64,000 nt of DNA from an uncultured Tropicimonas sp. (GTDB taxonomy: Bacteria; Pseudomonadota; Alphaproteobacteria; Rhodobacterales; Rhodobacteraceae), in the NCBI GenBank assembly GCA_947495685.1, contig CANLZY010000003.1, forward strand, positions 1 to 64,000. Direction: 5' to 3'. The position numbers and the translations under genes were made by a program. Shown here in pieces: positions 9,117-17,974 of the stretch (its first letter is position 1; every line of letters begins with the position of its first letter). A model generated the notes under the pieces. The model was given only the letters and a program-made list of their open reading frames with translations. It searched no databases and had not been told where the DNA came from.

Positions 9117-9980
9117 ATGCGCTTCCCTGCCCTGACCGCCGCCATACCTGTAATCTTCTTCTCGCTCGGGGTCGTTGCCGTCGCTGCGGACACGCCGCAA
9201 GTGGCTGTCGACACATCTTTTGATGCGATCCGATCTGCCGTGCAAACGGCAGGCCTTGAGGAGGTCGTTGAAATTGATCACGCCAGGCTTGCGGCGGCAG
9301 AAGGCGTGGATATGCCCCCCTCGAGAGTGCAGGTTTTCTCAAACCCCGAAGCGGAGACACAGATACTCCAGCAGGGTATCCGCGCCGGGCTCGACCTTCC
9401 GTTTCGGGTTCTCTCCTTCGCGGAACAGGGGCAGCCCAAGGTGACCTATACCGGTGCCGATTTCATTACCATCCGGCATGGCCTTGACCTTGGAACGGTC
9501 GGGGAAGCGTTCAATGCGACCCTGAAATCTGTCCTTTCCGATGCGTCAGTTGCAGGCGTGGCAGCGCCGATCGAAGGTCTTTCTTTGGGGTTTGGTATCC
9601 TGGAGCTGACGTCTGTTCACGACTTTGAAACGACCCTCGATCGGCTGAAGAACAGCGTCATGGCACAGGACGATACGATCTGGTTTGCGGATGTCGATTT
9701 TGCGGCACAGGCACGCGCCCTGGGCGTCGCACTGCCGCCGGCGACGCTTCTTCTCTTTGGTGGCCCCGCGCCGGGCGGCGTGGCGATGGCGGAGTATCCG
9801 GCTATCGGATTGGATGCCTTCTGCCAGAAACTTCTGGTCTACGCCGCCGACGATGGATCCGTGAAAGTGATCTTCAACGACATCGCTGCGCTTGCCGAAT
9901 TACACTACGGAACGGCGTCCAAACCTCATCACGGACTCAACAAGCGACTGACCGAAACGTTCACCGCCGCCGTGAACTGA
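9117..9980 (+). CDS. Periplasmic protein with two DUF302 domains
   Basis: A 287-residue exported protein. Residues 1-25 form a signal peptide (MRFPALTAAIPVIFFSLGVV...). Two tandem DUF302 modules follow: the first around residues 33-125 (SFDAIRSAVQTAGLEEVVEID, then SRVQVFSNPEAETQIL), the second around 170-285 (FETTLDRLKNSVMAQDD, then ATLLLFGGPAPGG). DUF302 is a small fold of unknown biochemical role found in many envelope proteins. The start at 9117 is preferred over 9090 because AAGGA lies eight bases before it. It follows the DUF4345 gene, suggesting a small envelope operon. Confidence 0.75.
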   Translation: MRFPALTAAIPVIFFSLGVVAVAADTPQVAVDTSFDAIRSAVQTAGLEEVVEIDHARLAAAEGVDMPPSRVQVFSNPEAETQILQQGIRAGLDLPFRVLSFAEQGQPKVTYTGADFITIRHGLDLGTVGEAFNATLKSVLSDASVAGVAAPIEGLSLGFGILELTSVHDFETTLDRLKNSVMAQDDTIWFADVDFAAQARALGVALPPATLLLFGGPAPGGVAMAEYPAIGLDAFCQKLLVYAADDGSVKVIFNDIAALAELHYGTASKPHHGLNKRLTETFTAAVN

Positions 9981-10053
9981 CGAACGGGTGGGTCTCCAGT
10001 GCAACGGCCGGGGCGGAAGAGAGCACCCCGGGTCGTGCGGCCGGTGGCTCTGG

Positions 10054-11007
10054 CTAAAATGCCTTCCAAGGCCTTGATTGAGGAAGCGGCTGGTGTTCTG
10101 GGCGGTTCTGCTTGCTCCTGACCTGGATGCGTACCAGGTCCAGCAATCGTCTGACAACAGGATAGGAGAGCGAGGAACGCCTGACATATGCGCCCGCGGT
10201 GAAATGGTCGATGGGCGTTTCGAGCGGAAGGGAACGCATCCCCGACGCTTCGAGATAGGGGTCCAGTTCCATGGGAACCGGCATGATGAATTTGCCCGTG
10301 GCCACAAGATCGAGGCCAAACTCGTAGGATGTGGTCTGCACGGCAAAGTCAGGCGGATTGAGGCCGTTGCGCACGAAAAACCCGCGAACCATCGATGTTG
10401 TTTCAGAATCGTTCGAATACAGGACCCAGGGGATATCGACGAGGTGTCGGGCGCTCACCTTTGCGAGCCTGTGGAGCGGGTGATCCACCTTTGCAAGCGC
10501 GCCCAGATGCGCCGGAACAATATCGACGGTGACGATGTCCTCCTCGCCGATGTCCGAGGCCAGCGCGCCAAACACCACATCCAGTTCACCATGTTGAAGA
10601 AGTGGAAGGTTCTGCAGGTGAACATCCGCCCGCAATTCCAACTGGGTTTCGGGGTGCTCCAACCGCAGTTGTTCGAAGGCGGAAACCAGAAAGGTGCGGC
10701 GAAAGAGTGGGCCTGCACCGATGCGCAGAACATCCAGCCGGTTTGTTTTTTCAGCTTCGATGGCCTCTCGCGCCTGCAGGTATCGCTGCTCGATCCTTCG
10801 GGCGTGGTCCAGCAATTCCCGGCCGATCGGCGTCAGGAACATGCCCCTCGGGTGTCGATCGAACAACCGCGTCCCGTATTCTTCTTCCAAAAGTTTTAAT
10901 CGCTTGGTGAGCGACGGCTGCGCCAACCCCAGACGCTCTGCAGCAGTGGTCAGGTTGCCGGTTTCCGCGACCACCAGAAAGGCGGCAAGGTTCTTGTCGA
11001 TAGCCAT
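10054..11007 (-). CDS. LysR-family transcriptional regulator
   Basis: A 317-residue LysR regulator. The winged helix-turn-helix covers residues 1-60 (NLTTAAERLGLAQPSLTKRL) and is followed by the linker helix and a periplasmic-binding-like effector domain. It is divergent from the sulfatase gene with 130 bases between the start codons, the usual arrangement for a LysR protein controlling its neighbour. The likely regulon is the sulfatase, tctCBA and lactonase genes. The effector is unknown. The intergenic DNA contains AT-rich tracts but no perfect T-N11-A palindrome that I can name. Confidence 0.88.
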   Translation of the reverse strand: MAIDKNLAAFLVVAETGNLTTAAERLGLAQPSLTKRLKLLEEEYGTRLFDRHPRGMFLTPIGRELLDHARRIEQRYLQAREAIEAEKTNRLDVLRIGAGPLFRRTFLVSAFEQLRLEHPETQLELRADVHLQNLPLLQHGELDVVFGALASDIGEEDIVTVDIVPAHLGALAKVDHPLHRLAKVSARHLVDIPWVLYSNDSETTSMVRGFFVRNGLNPPDFAVQTTSYEFGLDLVATGKFIMPVPMELDPYLEASGMRSLPLETPIDHFTAGAYVRRSSLSYPVVRRLLDLVRIQVRSKQNRPEHQPLPQSRPWKAF

Positions 11008-11137
11008 TTGGAATAACGGACGGCCGCCCTTTCTATTTTTCTTTATTCCTGACGATTGGTAGCGATGAGGTCAAGAAATCTTGGTGGATCCGACTCAAGA
11101 GCCGGTCCGACCGGGTGCTCGGGGAGGAGCCACTGCC

Positions 11138-12718
11138 ATGCGCACTATTTTCGTGATGTTCGATTCTCTCAACCGCGAGGCGCTGGAGATCTACGGCGGC
11201 ACAGCCATCCGAACGCCGAACTTCCTGCGGCTGGCAGAGCGCGCGGTCACCTTCGACAACCACTACTGCGGCTCGATGCCGTGCATGCCGGCGCGGCGCG
11301 ACATGCACACCGGGCGGCTGAACTTCATGCATCGTCCATGGGGGCCGCTGGAGCCGTTCGACAATTCCTTTGCCCGCAGCATGGGCGAAGCCGGGATATA
11401 TACGCACCTCGTCACCGATCACATGCACTACGTCGAAAACGGCGGCACCGGCTACTGCACCCAGTTTGAAAGCTGGGAGGTGGTGCGTGGTCAGGAGCAT
11501 GACACGGCCAAGGCGCTGGTGCAGCCGCCGCTGGCGGATCTGGCCGAGCATTTTGACCCGAAACACTACCCGTTCGACCAGCTGGCGAGTGACCGCCCGG
11601 CCACGCTCCAGACCAGCGATATCCATGCCTGGCGGCGGATGAGGCACGCCGTCAACACGATGTTTGTGAAGGCCGAGGAAGATTTTCCGACTCCAAGGGT
11701 CTTTGCCAGTGCGCTGGAGTTCCTGGACCTGAACAAGGCATCACGGGATTTCTTCCTGCAGATCGAGAGCTTCGATCCGCATGAACCATTCTGTGCGCCG
11801 GAACGGTTCCGCGAGGAATACGCCTCGGGGCGAAACGGCAAGGTGCTCGACTGGCCGTCCTATGAGCAGGTGACTGATTCACCGGCCGAGGTTGCCGATG
11901 TCCGGGCCAACTACGCGGCGCTGGTGGCGCAGTGCGACCATTACCTGGGGCGGCTGCTCGACTGGATGGACGACAACGACGCCTGGGAAGACACCTGCCT
12001 GATTGTGACAACAGATCACGGCTTCCTGCTGGGCGAACACGAATGGTGGGGCAAGAACAAGATGCCCTACTATGAGGAGATTTCGCACATCCCGCTGGTC
12101 GTCTGGCATCCTGATTGCGCCGACATGGGCGGTGAGCGACGGCGTGCGGTTACCCAGACGCCGGATCTGACCGCGACGTTCCTGGAGCTGTTCGGCCTGC
12201 CAAATCACGCGGAGGCGACAGGGCGATCACTGCTTCCGGCGGTGCGTGGCGAGGTGGAAGACGGCTATCGAAGCGTCATCTTCGGCATGTTCGCCGGACC
12301 GATCGGCATCGCCGACGGCTCCCATGTCTACTACCACTACCCGATCAAGGCGGACGGACAGGGGTTCAACCTGTACACGCTTGCGCCCTCCCATATGGTA
12401 CGGATGTTCAATGCCGAAGAACTGAAGCAGGCCGAGCTGGTGCCGGGGTTCGACTTTACCCACGGTGCGCCGGTGCTTCGCGTGCCGATGTCGCCGGACA
12501 ATGGCGAGGCTGGGTTGGACGCTGTCCGCAACCGCCCGACCGAGACCCAGCTGTTCGACCTCGCGATCGATCCGAAGCAGGAACACCCGATGGAAGATGC
12601 CAAGATCCTCGCGCGGTTCCGCAGCGAGATCTCGCAACAGATGCAACGTCACGACGCGCCCCCGGAGATCTTCGATCTCTATGGGCTTGAGCGGCGCACC
12701 GCCGAGGCGGTCGCCTGA
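11138..12718 (+). CDS. Cytoplasmic type I sulfatase
   Basis: A 526-residue alkaline-phosphatase-superfamily sulfatase. The formylglycine signature C-x-P-x-R is intact (CMPARRDMHTGR near residue 49), the N-terminal metal motif is MFDSLNREAL, and the second metal site is VTTDHGFLLGEHEWWGK near 290. No signal peptide is present, so it acts in the cytoplasm after substrate import. The ATG at 11138 is chosen because GGGGAGGAG lies eight bases upstream; an earlier in-frame start adds a basic non-conserved tail. It heads an apparent operon with tctC, tctB, tctA and an SMP-30 lactonase, which suggests uptake and desulfation of a sulfated organic acid or sugar acid. The substrate is not determinable from sequence. 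Confidence 0.88.
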   Translation: MRTIFVMFDSLNREALEIYGGTAIRTPNFLRLAERAVTFDNHYCGSMPCMPARRDMHTGRLNFMHRPWGPLEPFDNSFARSMGEAGIYTHLVTDHMHYVENGGTGYCTQFESWEVVRGQEHDTAKALVQPPLADLAEHFDPKHYPFDQLASDRPATLQTSDIHAWRRMRHAVNTMFVKAEEDFPTPRVFASALEFLDLNKASRDFFLQIESFDPHEPFCAPERFREEYASGRNGKVLDWPSYEQVTDSPAEVADVRANYAALVAQCDHYLGRLLDWMDDNDAWEDTCLIVTTDHGFLLGEHEWWGKNKMPYYEEISHIPLVVWHPDCADMGGERRRAVTQTPDLTATFLELFGLPNHAEATGRSLLPAVRGEVEDGYRSVIFGMFAGPIGIADGSHVYYHYPIKADGQGFNLYTLAPSHMVRMFNAEELKQAELVPGFDFTHGAPVLRVPMSPDNGEAGLDAVRNRPTETQLFDLAIDPKQEHPMEDAKILARFRSEISQQMQRHDAPPEIFDLYGLERRTAEAVA

Positions 12719-12769
12719 TCTGAAAGCCGAAGGGCCGCGTGGAGGCGGTCCGATCCAAGGGAGGAACCC

Positions 12770-13768
12770 ATGAACCTATCTGTCAGCCTGAAATCGGCGA
12801 TTGTCGCCGGTGCAACCGTCGCCGCGATGGCCATGCCCGCGTCCGCCGAATACCCCGAGCGCAACATCCAGAACATATTCCCCTGGGGACCGGGCTCGGC
12901 GATGGCCGTCACCCAGATCATCTCCGAAGCGATGAGCCAGGAGCTGGGCGTCAACATCTCGGTCGTCTCGACACCCGGCGCGGCCGGGGTGAAATCGTTC
13001 GAGACGGCACTCGACAAACCCGCCGACGGTTACACCATGATCGACGGCTGGGTGGCGCCGCTGGTGCTGCAACCGCTGGTCGGCAATGCGGAGTGGAGCC
13101 ACAAGGACTTCATCCCGCTCTGGTCCGCCACGGCCGTGCCCTTCGCCATTGTCGCCCGCAAGGACGAGACCCGCTGGAGCGATTTCCCGTCCTTCATCCA
13201 GTACATGAAGGAAAACCCGGGCAAGCTGCGCTATTCCTCCGGCTCGATTGGCAACATCCCGCACATGGTGATGGCCAAGGTGATGCAGGCCAATGACGTC
13301 TACGCCCGCAACATCCCGTATCCGCAGGATGGCGACGCGTTCAAGGACCTGCGCGGCGGCCTGCTGGACTTCACCTTCAACAACCCGACCACCTATCGCT
13401 CCAACTCGGATGCCTTCAAGGTACTGGGGATCATGACCGAGAACGAGGCCGACAGCGCCATGTTCGACGACGCGCCGCTGGTGGGCGAGTTCGGCACCGA
13501 GATGGGTCTGACCGGCTTGTCGCCGACCGGCTGGCACTGGTACATCGTGAAGCCCGGCACACCGGACGACGTGGTCGAGAAACTGCGCACGGCGATGAAG
13601 GCCGCGCTTGATCGCGACGACATTCAGGAGAAGCTGAAGGCGACCGGTTTCGTCCCGACCATGTATCCGCCCGAGAAGTACGACGAGATCGTGGGCGCCG
13701 TGGGCGAGCAACTGCTGTCTGCCAAGGCCGCGATTGCCTGGGAAGCCGACAAGATCGCCGGCAAGTGA
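12770..13768 (+). CDS. tctC: Tripartite tricarboxylate transporter substrate-binding protein TctC (Bug family)
   Basis: A 332-residue periplasmic solute receptor with a signal peptide cleaved after about residue 26 (PASAEYPERN). The Bug/TctC fold is recognisable from PGAAGVKSFETAL, LRYSSGSIGNIPHMVMAKV and the C-terminal WHWYIVKPGTPDDVV segment. A strong AAGGGAGGAA ribosome site precedes the start. It works with TctB and TctA immediately downstream as a secondary, cation-driven carboxylate importer. It lies 51 bases after the sulfatase gene, so the ligand is probably the sulfatase substrate; that link is inference. Confidence 0.88.
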   Translation: MNLSVSLKSAIVAGATVAAMAMPASAEYPERNIQNIFPWGPGSAMAVTQIISEAMSQELGVNISVVSTPGAAGVKSFETALDKPADGYTMIDGWVAPLVLQPLVGNAEWSHKDFIPLWSATAVPFAIVARKDETRWSDFPSFIQYMKENPGKLRYSSGSIGNIPHMVMAKVMQANDVYARNIPYPQDGDAFKDLRGGLLDFTFNNPTTYRSNSDAFKVLGIMTENEADSAMFDDAPLVGEFGTEMGLTGLSPTGWHWYIVKPGTPDDVVEKLRTAMKAALDRDDIQEKLKATGFVPTMYPPEKYDEIVGAVGEQLLSAKAAIAWEADKIAGK

Positions 13769-13795
13769 CCTGAACGACTGGAACGGGAGGCGGCG

Positions 13796-14341
13796 ATGAC
13801 ACGCAAGAAGCAGATGGCCCTGGGGCACTGGATTGTCCTGTTCGCCATGTTTGGCATCGTCGCCCTCGTGTTCCAGCAGATTGCCACTTCCCTGACAGAG
13901 CAGGGCGCCGCTTCCGGCGACGCCCTCTACAATGCCGCCCTGTTTCCCAAATGGGTCGCCATAACCATCGCCGGGCTCGGTGTGATCGTCGCGGTTCAGA
14001 TGTTGATCTTTGGCGTGCCGGATGAGTCGGGCACCGAGGCGCCTGCGGCTCCGGACGAGACATCGGACAACCGCGCGCGCCTGCGTTTGCAGGAAATGGT
14101 CATCGTTGGGCTGACGCTGCTCTATCTGGTAATGCTGGAACCGGTCGGGTTCCACGTGACGACCTTTGTCGTCATCGGCGCCATGTTCGCGGCGCTGGAT
14201 GCGCGTCCGCTTTGGCGCCCGTTGGTCGCAAGTGCTGCCCTGACGCTGATCGCGTCCTTCATCTTCGAGGGGCTCCTGAAGGTTGTCCTGCCCGTCGGGT
14301 ACTTCAACCTCACCCCTCCGTATCACCTGATGGGTCTGTGA
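13796..14341 (+). CDS. tctB: Tripartite tricarboxylate transporter small membrane subunit TctB
   Basis: A 181-residue inner-membrane protein with about four to five transmembrane helices and a hydrophilic middle (residues about 75-98), as usual for TctB. GGGAGGCGGCG precedes the ATG. It starts 27 bases after tctC and its stop is one base before the tctA start, so the three genes are translationally coupled. TctB is the poorly conserved small subunit, and the identification relies heavily on its position between tctC and tctA. Confidence 0.85.
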   Translation: MTRKKQMALGHWIVLFAMFGIVALVFQQIATSLTEQGAASGDALYNAALFPKWVAITIAGLGVIVAVQMLIFGVPDESGTEAPAAPDETSDNRARLRLQEMVIVGLTLLYLVMLEPVGFHVTTFVVIGAMFAALDARPLWRPLVASAALTLIASFIFEGLLKVVLPVGYFNLTPPYHLMGL

Positions 14342-14342
14342 G

Positions 14343-15842
14343 ATGTTCGACCTCCTGATTTCCGGCGCGGGCCTCATTGCCTCGCCCCTCGTCATCGCCC
14401 TCGTCGCGCTCGGCTGTGCCGGCGGCTTGCTAGTTGGCGCCTTGCCCGGGCTCGGACCGCTCATGGGTATCATCCTGCTCCTGCCCGTCGCCTTCTACCT
14501 GCCGCCTGTCGCCGGCATGGGGATGCTGATCGCCATTTATGTGGGTGGGTCCTGCGGTGGGGCTGTCTCGGCGATCCTGCTGCGCATTCCCGGCACCCCA
14601 CTTGCCGCCGCCACCTTGCTGGACGGCTATCCGATGGCCAGGAACGGGCGGGCGGGCGATGCCATTGGTGTTGCCATCGCCGCGTCTGCCATCGGCGGCA
14701 TGTTTGGCGGCGTCATCCTGATCTTCTTTGCCCCTGTCCTGGCGCGGGTCGCGGTCAATTTCGGCCCGCCGGAATACTTCGCACTTGCCGTCACCGGCCT
14801 GATGTCAATTGCCGTGGTCTCGTCTGAATCCACCGTGAAGGGGTTGATGACCGGCTGCCTCGGCATCCTGATCGCGCTGGTCGGCACCGACCCGATGTCC
14901 AACGCGCTGCGCTTCACCTTCGGAAATCACAACCTGTTTGGCGGCATCCATATTGTCGCCGTGGTGGTCGGCCTGTTCGCGCTCTCCGAAGCCGCTTTCC
15001 AGATCGAGGATGGCAAGCTTGGAGCCAAGCCCGAGGTGCTGAACGTCAAGGTCTCGTTCAGCTCGCTCTTTCTGACCCTGAAACACCGCTGGAACCTGCT
15101 GCGCTCGTCCGTCATCGGAACGTTCTTTGGGGCTCTGCCCGGTGCCAGCGGCATCATCGCGTCCTTTACCGCCTATGCCATCGCCAAGGCGCAGGCCGGA
15201 CCGGACGAGGAATACGGCAACGGTGCAGTCGGGGGCGTCGTGGCAACGGAGTCTGCCAACAACGCCTGCTGCGGCGGGGCGCTGATCCCGACGCTGGCGC
15301 TCGCCATCCCGGGCGACGCCGCCTGTGCGGTGCTGATGGGGGCGCTGCTGCTGCTCGGCCTGCAACCCGGTCCGCAACTCTTCACGCTTTCGGGCGATGT
15401 CGTTGGAGGTGTGTTCCTGGCCTACCTGCTCGCCAACGTCTTTCTGTTCGTACTTGGCATCCTGTTGACCCCGGTTTTCGTGTCCGTGCTGAAGCTGCGC
15501 AAGCAGTACCTCGTGCCGACGGTGCTGCTGATGTCGATGATCGGCGTGTACGCGATCCAGTCTTCGGTCTACGATCTCTGGTTCGCGTTCATCTTCGGCA
15601 TCGTCGGATACGTTCTGCGCAAGTTCCAGTATCCGCTGTCGCCCATCGTCATCGGCATCATTCTCGGCCCGATCGCCGAAGGGAACCTGCGCCGTTCGTT
15701 GCTGATCTCGCAGGACGGGCTGTCGATCTTTGCCGAGCGCCCCATCGCAATGACGATCCTGATACTCGACCTGATCGTAATCCTCTGGGCCATCCTGCCG
15801 CGGCGGATCAAGGGAAGGCTCGTGCCGACCCGTGCTCTTTAG
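14343..15842 (+). CDS. tctA: Tripartite tricarboxylate transporter large membrane subunit TctA
   Basis: A 499-residue polytopic membrane protein, the usual TctA length. Both copies of the family's glycine/proline signature are visible: LLVGALPGLGPLMGIILLLP near residue 30 and GTFFGALPGASGIIASFTAY near 260, reflecting the internal two-fold repeat. It forms the permease that accepts carboxylate substrates from TctC. The next gene, an SMP-30-type lactonase, starts 15 bases later. Confidence 0.92.
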   Translation: MFDLLISGAGLIASPLVIALVALGCAGGLLVGALPGLGPLMGIILLLPVAFYLPPVAGMGMLIAIYVGGSCGGAVSAILLRIPGTPLAAATLLDGYPMARNGRAGDAIGVAIAASAIGGMFGGVILIFFAPVLARVAVNFGPPEYFALAVTGLMSIAVVSSESTVKGLMTGCLGILIALVGTDPMSNALRFTFGNHNLFGGIHIVAVVVGLFALSEAAFQIEDGKLGAKPEVLNVKVSFSSLFLTLKHRWNLLRSSVIGTFFGALPGASGIIASFTAYAIAKAQAGPDEEYGNGAVGGVVATESANNACCGGALIPTLALAIPGDAACAVLMGALLLLGLQPGPQLFTLSGDVVGGVFLAYLLANVFLFVLGILLTPVFVSVLKLRKQYLVPTVLLMSMIGVYAIQSSVYDLWFAFIFGIVGYVLRKFQYPLSPIVIGIILGPIAEGNLRRSLLISQDGLSIFAERPIAMTILILDLIVILWAILPRRIKGRLVPTRAL

Positions 15843-15857
15843 GGGGCGGTCCCGATC

Positions 15858-16745
15858 ATGCCTTTGTCCCCTGACACGAATTTCAGACTGATCGCCCAGC
15901 CGATGGCGATCACCGGAAAGTCTCCTCTTTGGGACGATACCCGTGGGTGCCTATGGTGGATCGACATCCAGTCGCAGCGGCTTCTCAGAACGTTCGAGGA
16001 CGGCAAGACCGATGTGCTGCCGGTGCCATCGCAACCCGGGTTCGTGGCCCTCGCCGACAGTGGCAGACTGGTGCTTGGGCTGGAAAATGGCCTGTGGGTC
16101 TTCGCCCCTGAAACTGGAACCTGGGAGCAACTCAGCGAGACAGAGGCCGACCGGCCCACGGTGCGCCTGAACGACGGAAAGCCGGATTCTCGCGGGCGCC
16201 TCTGGTTCGGCTCGATGGACATGACACACACCGGGCAGGCCATTGGAAGGCTGTATCGGCGGGACCCGTCGGGCACGGTTGAAGCCGTGCGCGAACAGGT
16301 GGCGATACCCAATGCCATCGTCCCCTGCGGGAATGGGCGCAACCTGCTGTTTACCGATACGCCCACCAAGGTCATCGAATTGATCGAGGTCGACCCGGTC
16401 AGTGGAGCGTTGCTCGGATCCCGGCGCATTCTACGCATCCAGGGCGACGCCACTCCCGATGGCGCCTGCATGGATGCCAGCGGGAACTTCTGGGTCACGG
16501 TCGTCAATCGTGGCGAGGTGGTCAACTTCTCGACCTCGGGTCACATTCTCGGACGATATGCGACCCCTGCGACCCGACCAACATCCGTCGTCATTGGCGG
16601 CAAGGATGGAAAGACGCTCTTCCTGACCCACCAAAGGCGCTTTCTCGGGCCGCAGGATCTCGACCGCCAGCCCGACGCCGGGGGCCTGCACGTCCGGCAA
16701 GTCGGGGTTGGCGCCGGTCCGGTTCACCGGGTCGCCGGATTGTGA
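15858..16745 (+). CDS. SMP-30/gluconolactonase/LRE-family sugar lactone hydrolase
   Basis: A 295-residue six-bladed beta-propeller of the SMP-30 family. It shows the metal-binding pattern: GKSPLWDDTRGCLWWIDIQ (acidic ligand strand), VRLNDGKPDSRGRLWFGSMD, and DGACMDASGNFWVTVVN. These Ca/Zn enzymes open aldonolactones to aldonic acids in the cytoplasm. It sits last in the sulfatase-tctCBA operon, with a GGGGGCGG ribosome site, so the imported substrate probably passes through a lactone. The C-terminal ARQPDAG-type segment (LDRQPDAGGL) is present, so the gene looks complete. Confidence 0.87.
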   Translation: MPLSPDTNFRLIAQPMAITGKSPLWDDTRGCLWWIDIQSQRLLRTFEDGKTDVLPVPSQPGFVALADSGRLVLGLENGLWVFAPETGTWEQLSETEADRPTVRLNDGKPDSRGRLWFGSMDMTHTGQAIGRLYRRDPSGTVEAVREQVAIPNAIVPCGNGRNLLFTDTPTKVIELIEVDPVSGALLGSRRILRIQGDATPDGACMDASGNFWVTVVNRGEVVNFSTSGHILGRYATPATRPTSVVIGGKDGKTLFLTHQRRFLGPQDLDRQPDAGGLHVRQVGVGAGPVHRVAGL

Positions 16746-16936
16746 CGCGACGGGCACGCGATCAGCGTCCGCCCTCCGGGTGAAACCGGTCACGTGTCGT
16801 GCTGACCGGCCACGGCCAGCGTAGGCCATCCAATGGTCGGGCGCTGCGGACCGTCGCCAGTAGGACAGCCCGACGTGGCTTCCGCGTGGAGCGATGTCCC
16901 CTTTCGGACAGGTCGCGGCAGCCGGATTCGAACCCG

Positions 16937-16965
16937 GTGTGGGCAGCCATTCAAGCCGCCCACAC
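16937..16965. terminator. Hairpin between convergent genes, possible bidirectional terminator
   Basis: GTGTGGGC at 16937-16944 pairs perfectly with GCCCACAC at 16958-16965 across a 13-base loop. It lies between the converging lactonase and VOC genes, where a terminator is expected. It lacks a good T-tract on either strand, so intrinsic termination would be weak. The rest of 16746-17020 contains no gene. Confidence 0.35.
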
Positions 16966-17020
16966 GACTTTGGGTGCATCAGACACAACATACGGCGCGT
17001 ATGATCTCGGGAAATCGATT

Positions 17021-17401
17021 CTATTTCAGAGAGTTGAGACCAAACATGTTGCCTTCGGTGTCCTGGCACAATGAGACCCAGCCAAATTCCCCTATCGAGA
17101 ACTTCGGCCTGATGACGATCCCTCCAGCCTCGGCAACGCGGGATTCTTCCACCGCGGTATCGAGGGACGAGAAATACACGATGGTGCCGCCAACGCCGGG
17201 AGAGGCATGATCCGTCTTGGTCAGGGCGCCGGCTGCGCCGTATACGCTCATGTCGGCGGCAAAGCTCATCATTTGGGATTGCCCGGTTGGATCCTCTATC
17301 GGTTCAAGCTTGCGCCCGAGCACCGTTTCATAAAACGCAACGGCCCGACCCAGGTCGTCCACAAATATGTCGAACCATGCGACGACGTTCATCTTGCTCA
17401 T
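17021..17401 (-). CDS. VOC-family (glyoxalase/bleomycin resistance-like) protein
   Basis: A 126-residue protein with the beta-alpha-beta-beta-beta vicinal-oxygen-chelate fold. The first module shows WFDIFVDDLGRAVAFYETVL; the C-terminal module ends in GWVSLCQDTEGNMFGLNS, with the usual D-x-E/x-G-N motif before the last strand. Members are lyases, dioxygenases or binding proteins, and the substrate cannot be predicted. It is followed in the upstream direction by a rhodanese gene 38 bases away on the same strand, so the two may be co-transcribed. Confidence 0.85.
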   Translation of the reverse strand: MSKMNVVAWFDIFVDDLGRAVAFYETVLGRKLEPIEDPTGQSQMMSFAADMSVYGAAGALTKTDHASPGVGGTIVYFSSLDTAVEESRVAEAGGIVIRPKFSIGEFGWVSLCQDTEGNMFGLNSLK

Positions 17402-17439
17402 GTTTCATTTCTTTTTTGAAAACGTGTGACAGAAATTCG

Positions 17440-17907
17440 TCAGGAAAACTTGGCCGGTTCTTCCCGCACACGGCCTTGGGCGCGTTGATCAGGCACCTGA
17501 TCGACTGTTTCCAGATCGAACCCTTCGTCGATCCATCCCGTGACACCACCGATCATTTCCTTCACCGGACGCCCCAGGGTTGCCAATCGAACAGCGGCCT
17601 TGTTTGCGCCGTTGCAATGGGGCCCGGCGCAATAGACCACGAAGAGCGTACCCTCTGGCCAGGCTGCCATTCTGTGTTCGGTCATCTTGCCGATCGGCAG
17701 GTTGATCGCAGTCGGAACATGGCCACGGCGGTGGAGATCCGGCGCGCGCACATCGAGCAGCACAAAGTCCGTGGCACCTCGGCCCAGGGCGGCATGTGTG
17801 TCCCAACAATCTGTTTCGAAGGTCAGGCGTGCAGAGAAATGCGCGAGCGCATCAGACGATGCTGCTGCGGGAACTGCGGCGACGGGACTGGGCGGAAACT
17901 CGTTCAT
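17440..17907 (-). CDS. Rhodanese-like sulfurtransferase
   Basis: A 155-residue single-domain rhodanese. The substrate loop carries the active-site cysteine in VVYCAGPHCNGANKAA near residue 93, preceded by the HVPTAINLP segment typical of the fold; FVLLDVRAPDLHRRGH supplies the CH2A motif. It is divergent from an FtrA-type regulator with 67 bases between the starts. A single-domain rhodanese beside ftrA is, to my knowledge, a recurrent arrangement in proteobacteria, suggesting FtrA controls it. Role in sulfur or cyanide/thiosulfate handling is family inference. Confidence 0.85.
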   Translation of the reverse strand: MNEFPPSPVAAVPAAASSDALAHFSARLTFETDCWDTHAALGRGATDFVLLDVRAPDLHRRGHVPTAINLPIGKMTEHRMAAWPEGTLFVVYCAGPHCNGANKAAVRLATLGRPVKEMIGGVTGWIDEGFDLETVDQVPDQRAQGRVREEPAKFS

Positions 17908-17974
17908 TCATGGGCTCCTGATGTATCTTCCAAGGCCATCTTGGCAATTTGCGCGGGATCGGCATACTGGCGGG

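Noticed and set aside
16905-16990. tRNA-like stretch on the minus strand with GGTTCGAATCC near a GC hairpin
   Set aside because: The T-loop-like sequence is present but the T stem pairs at only two positions and there is no acceptor, D or anticodon arm. The hairpin is better explained as a terminator between convergent genes.
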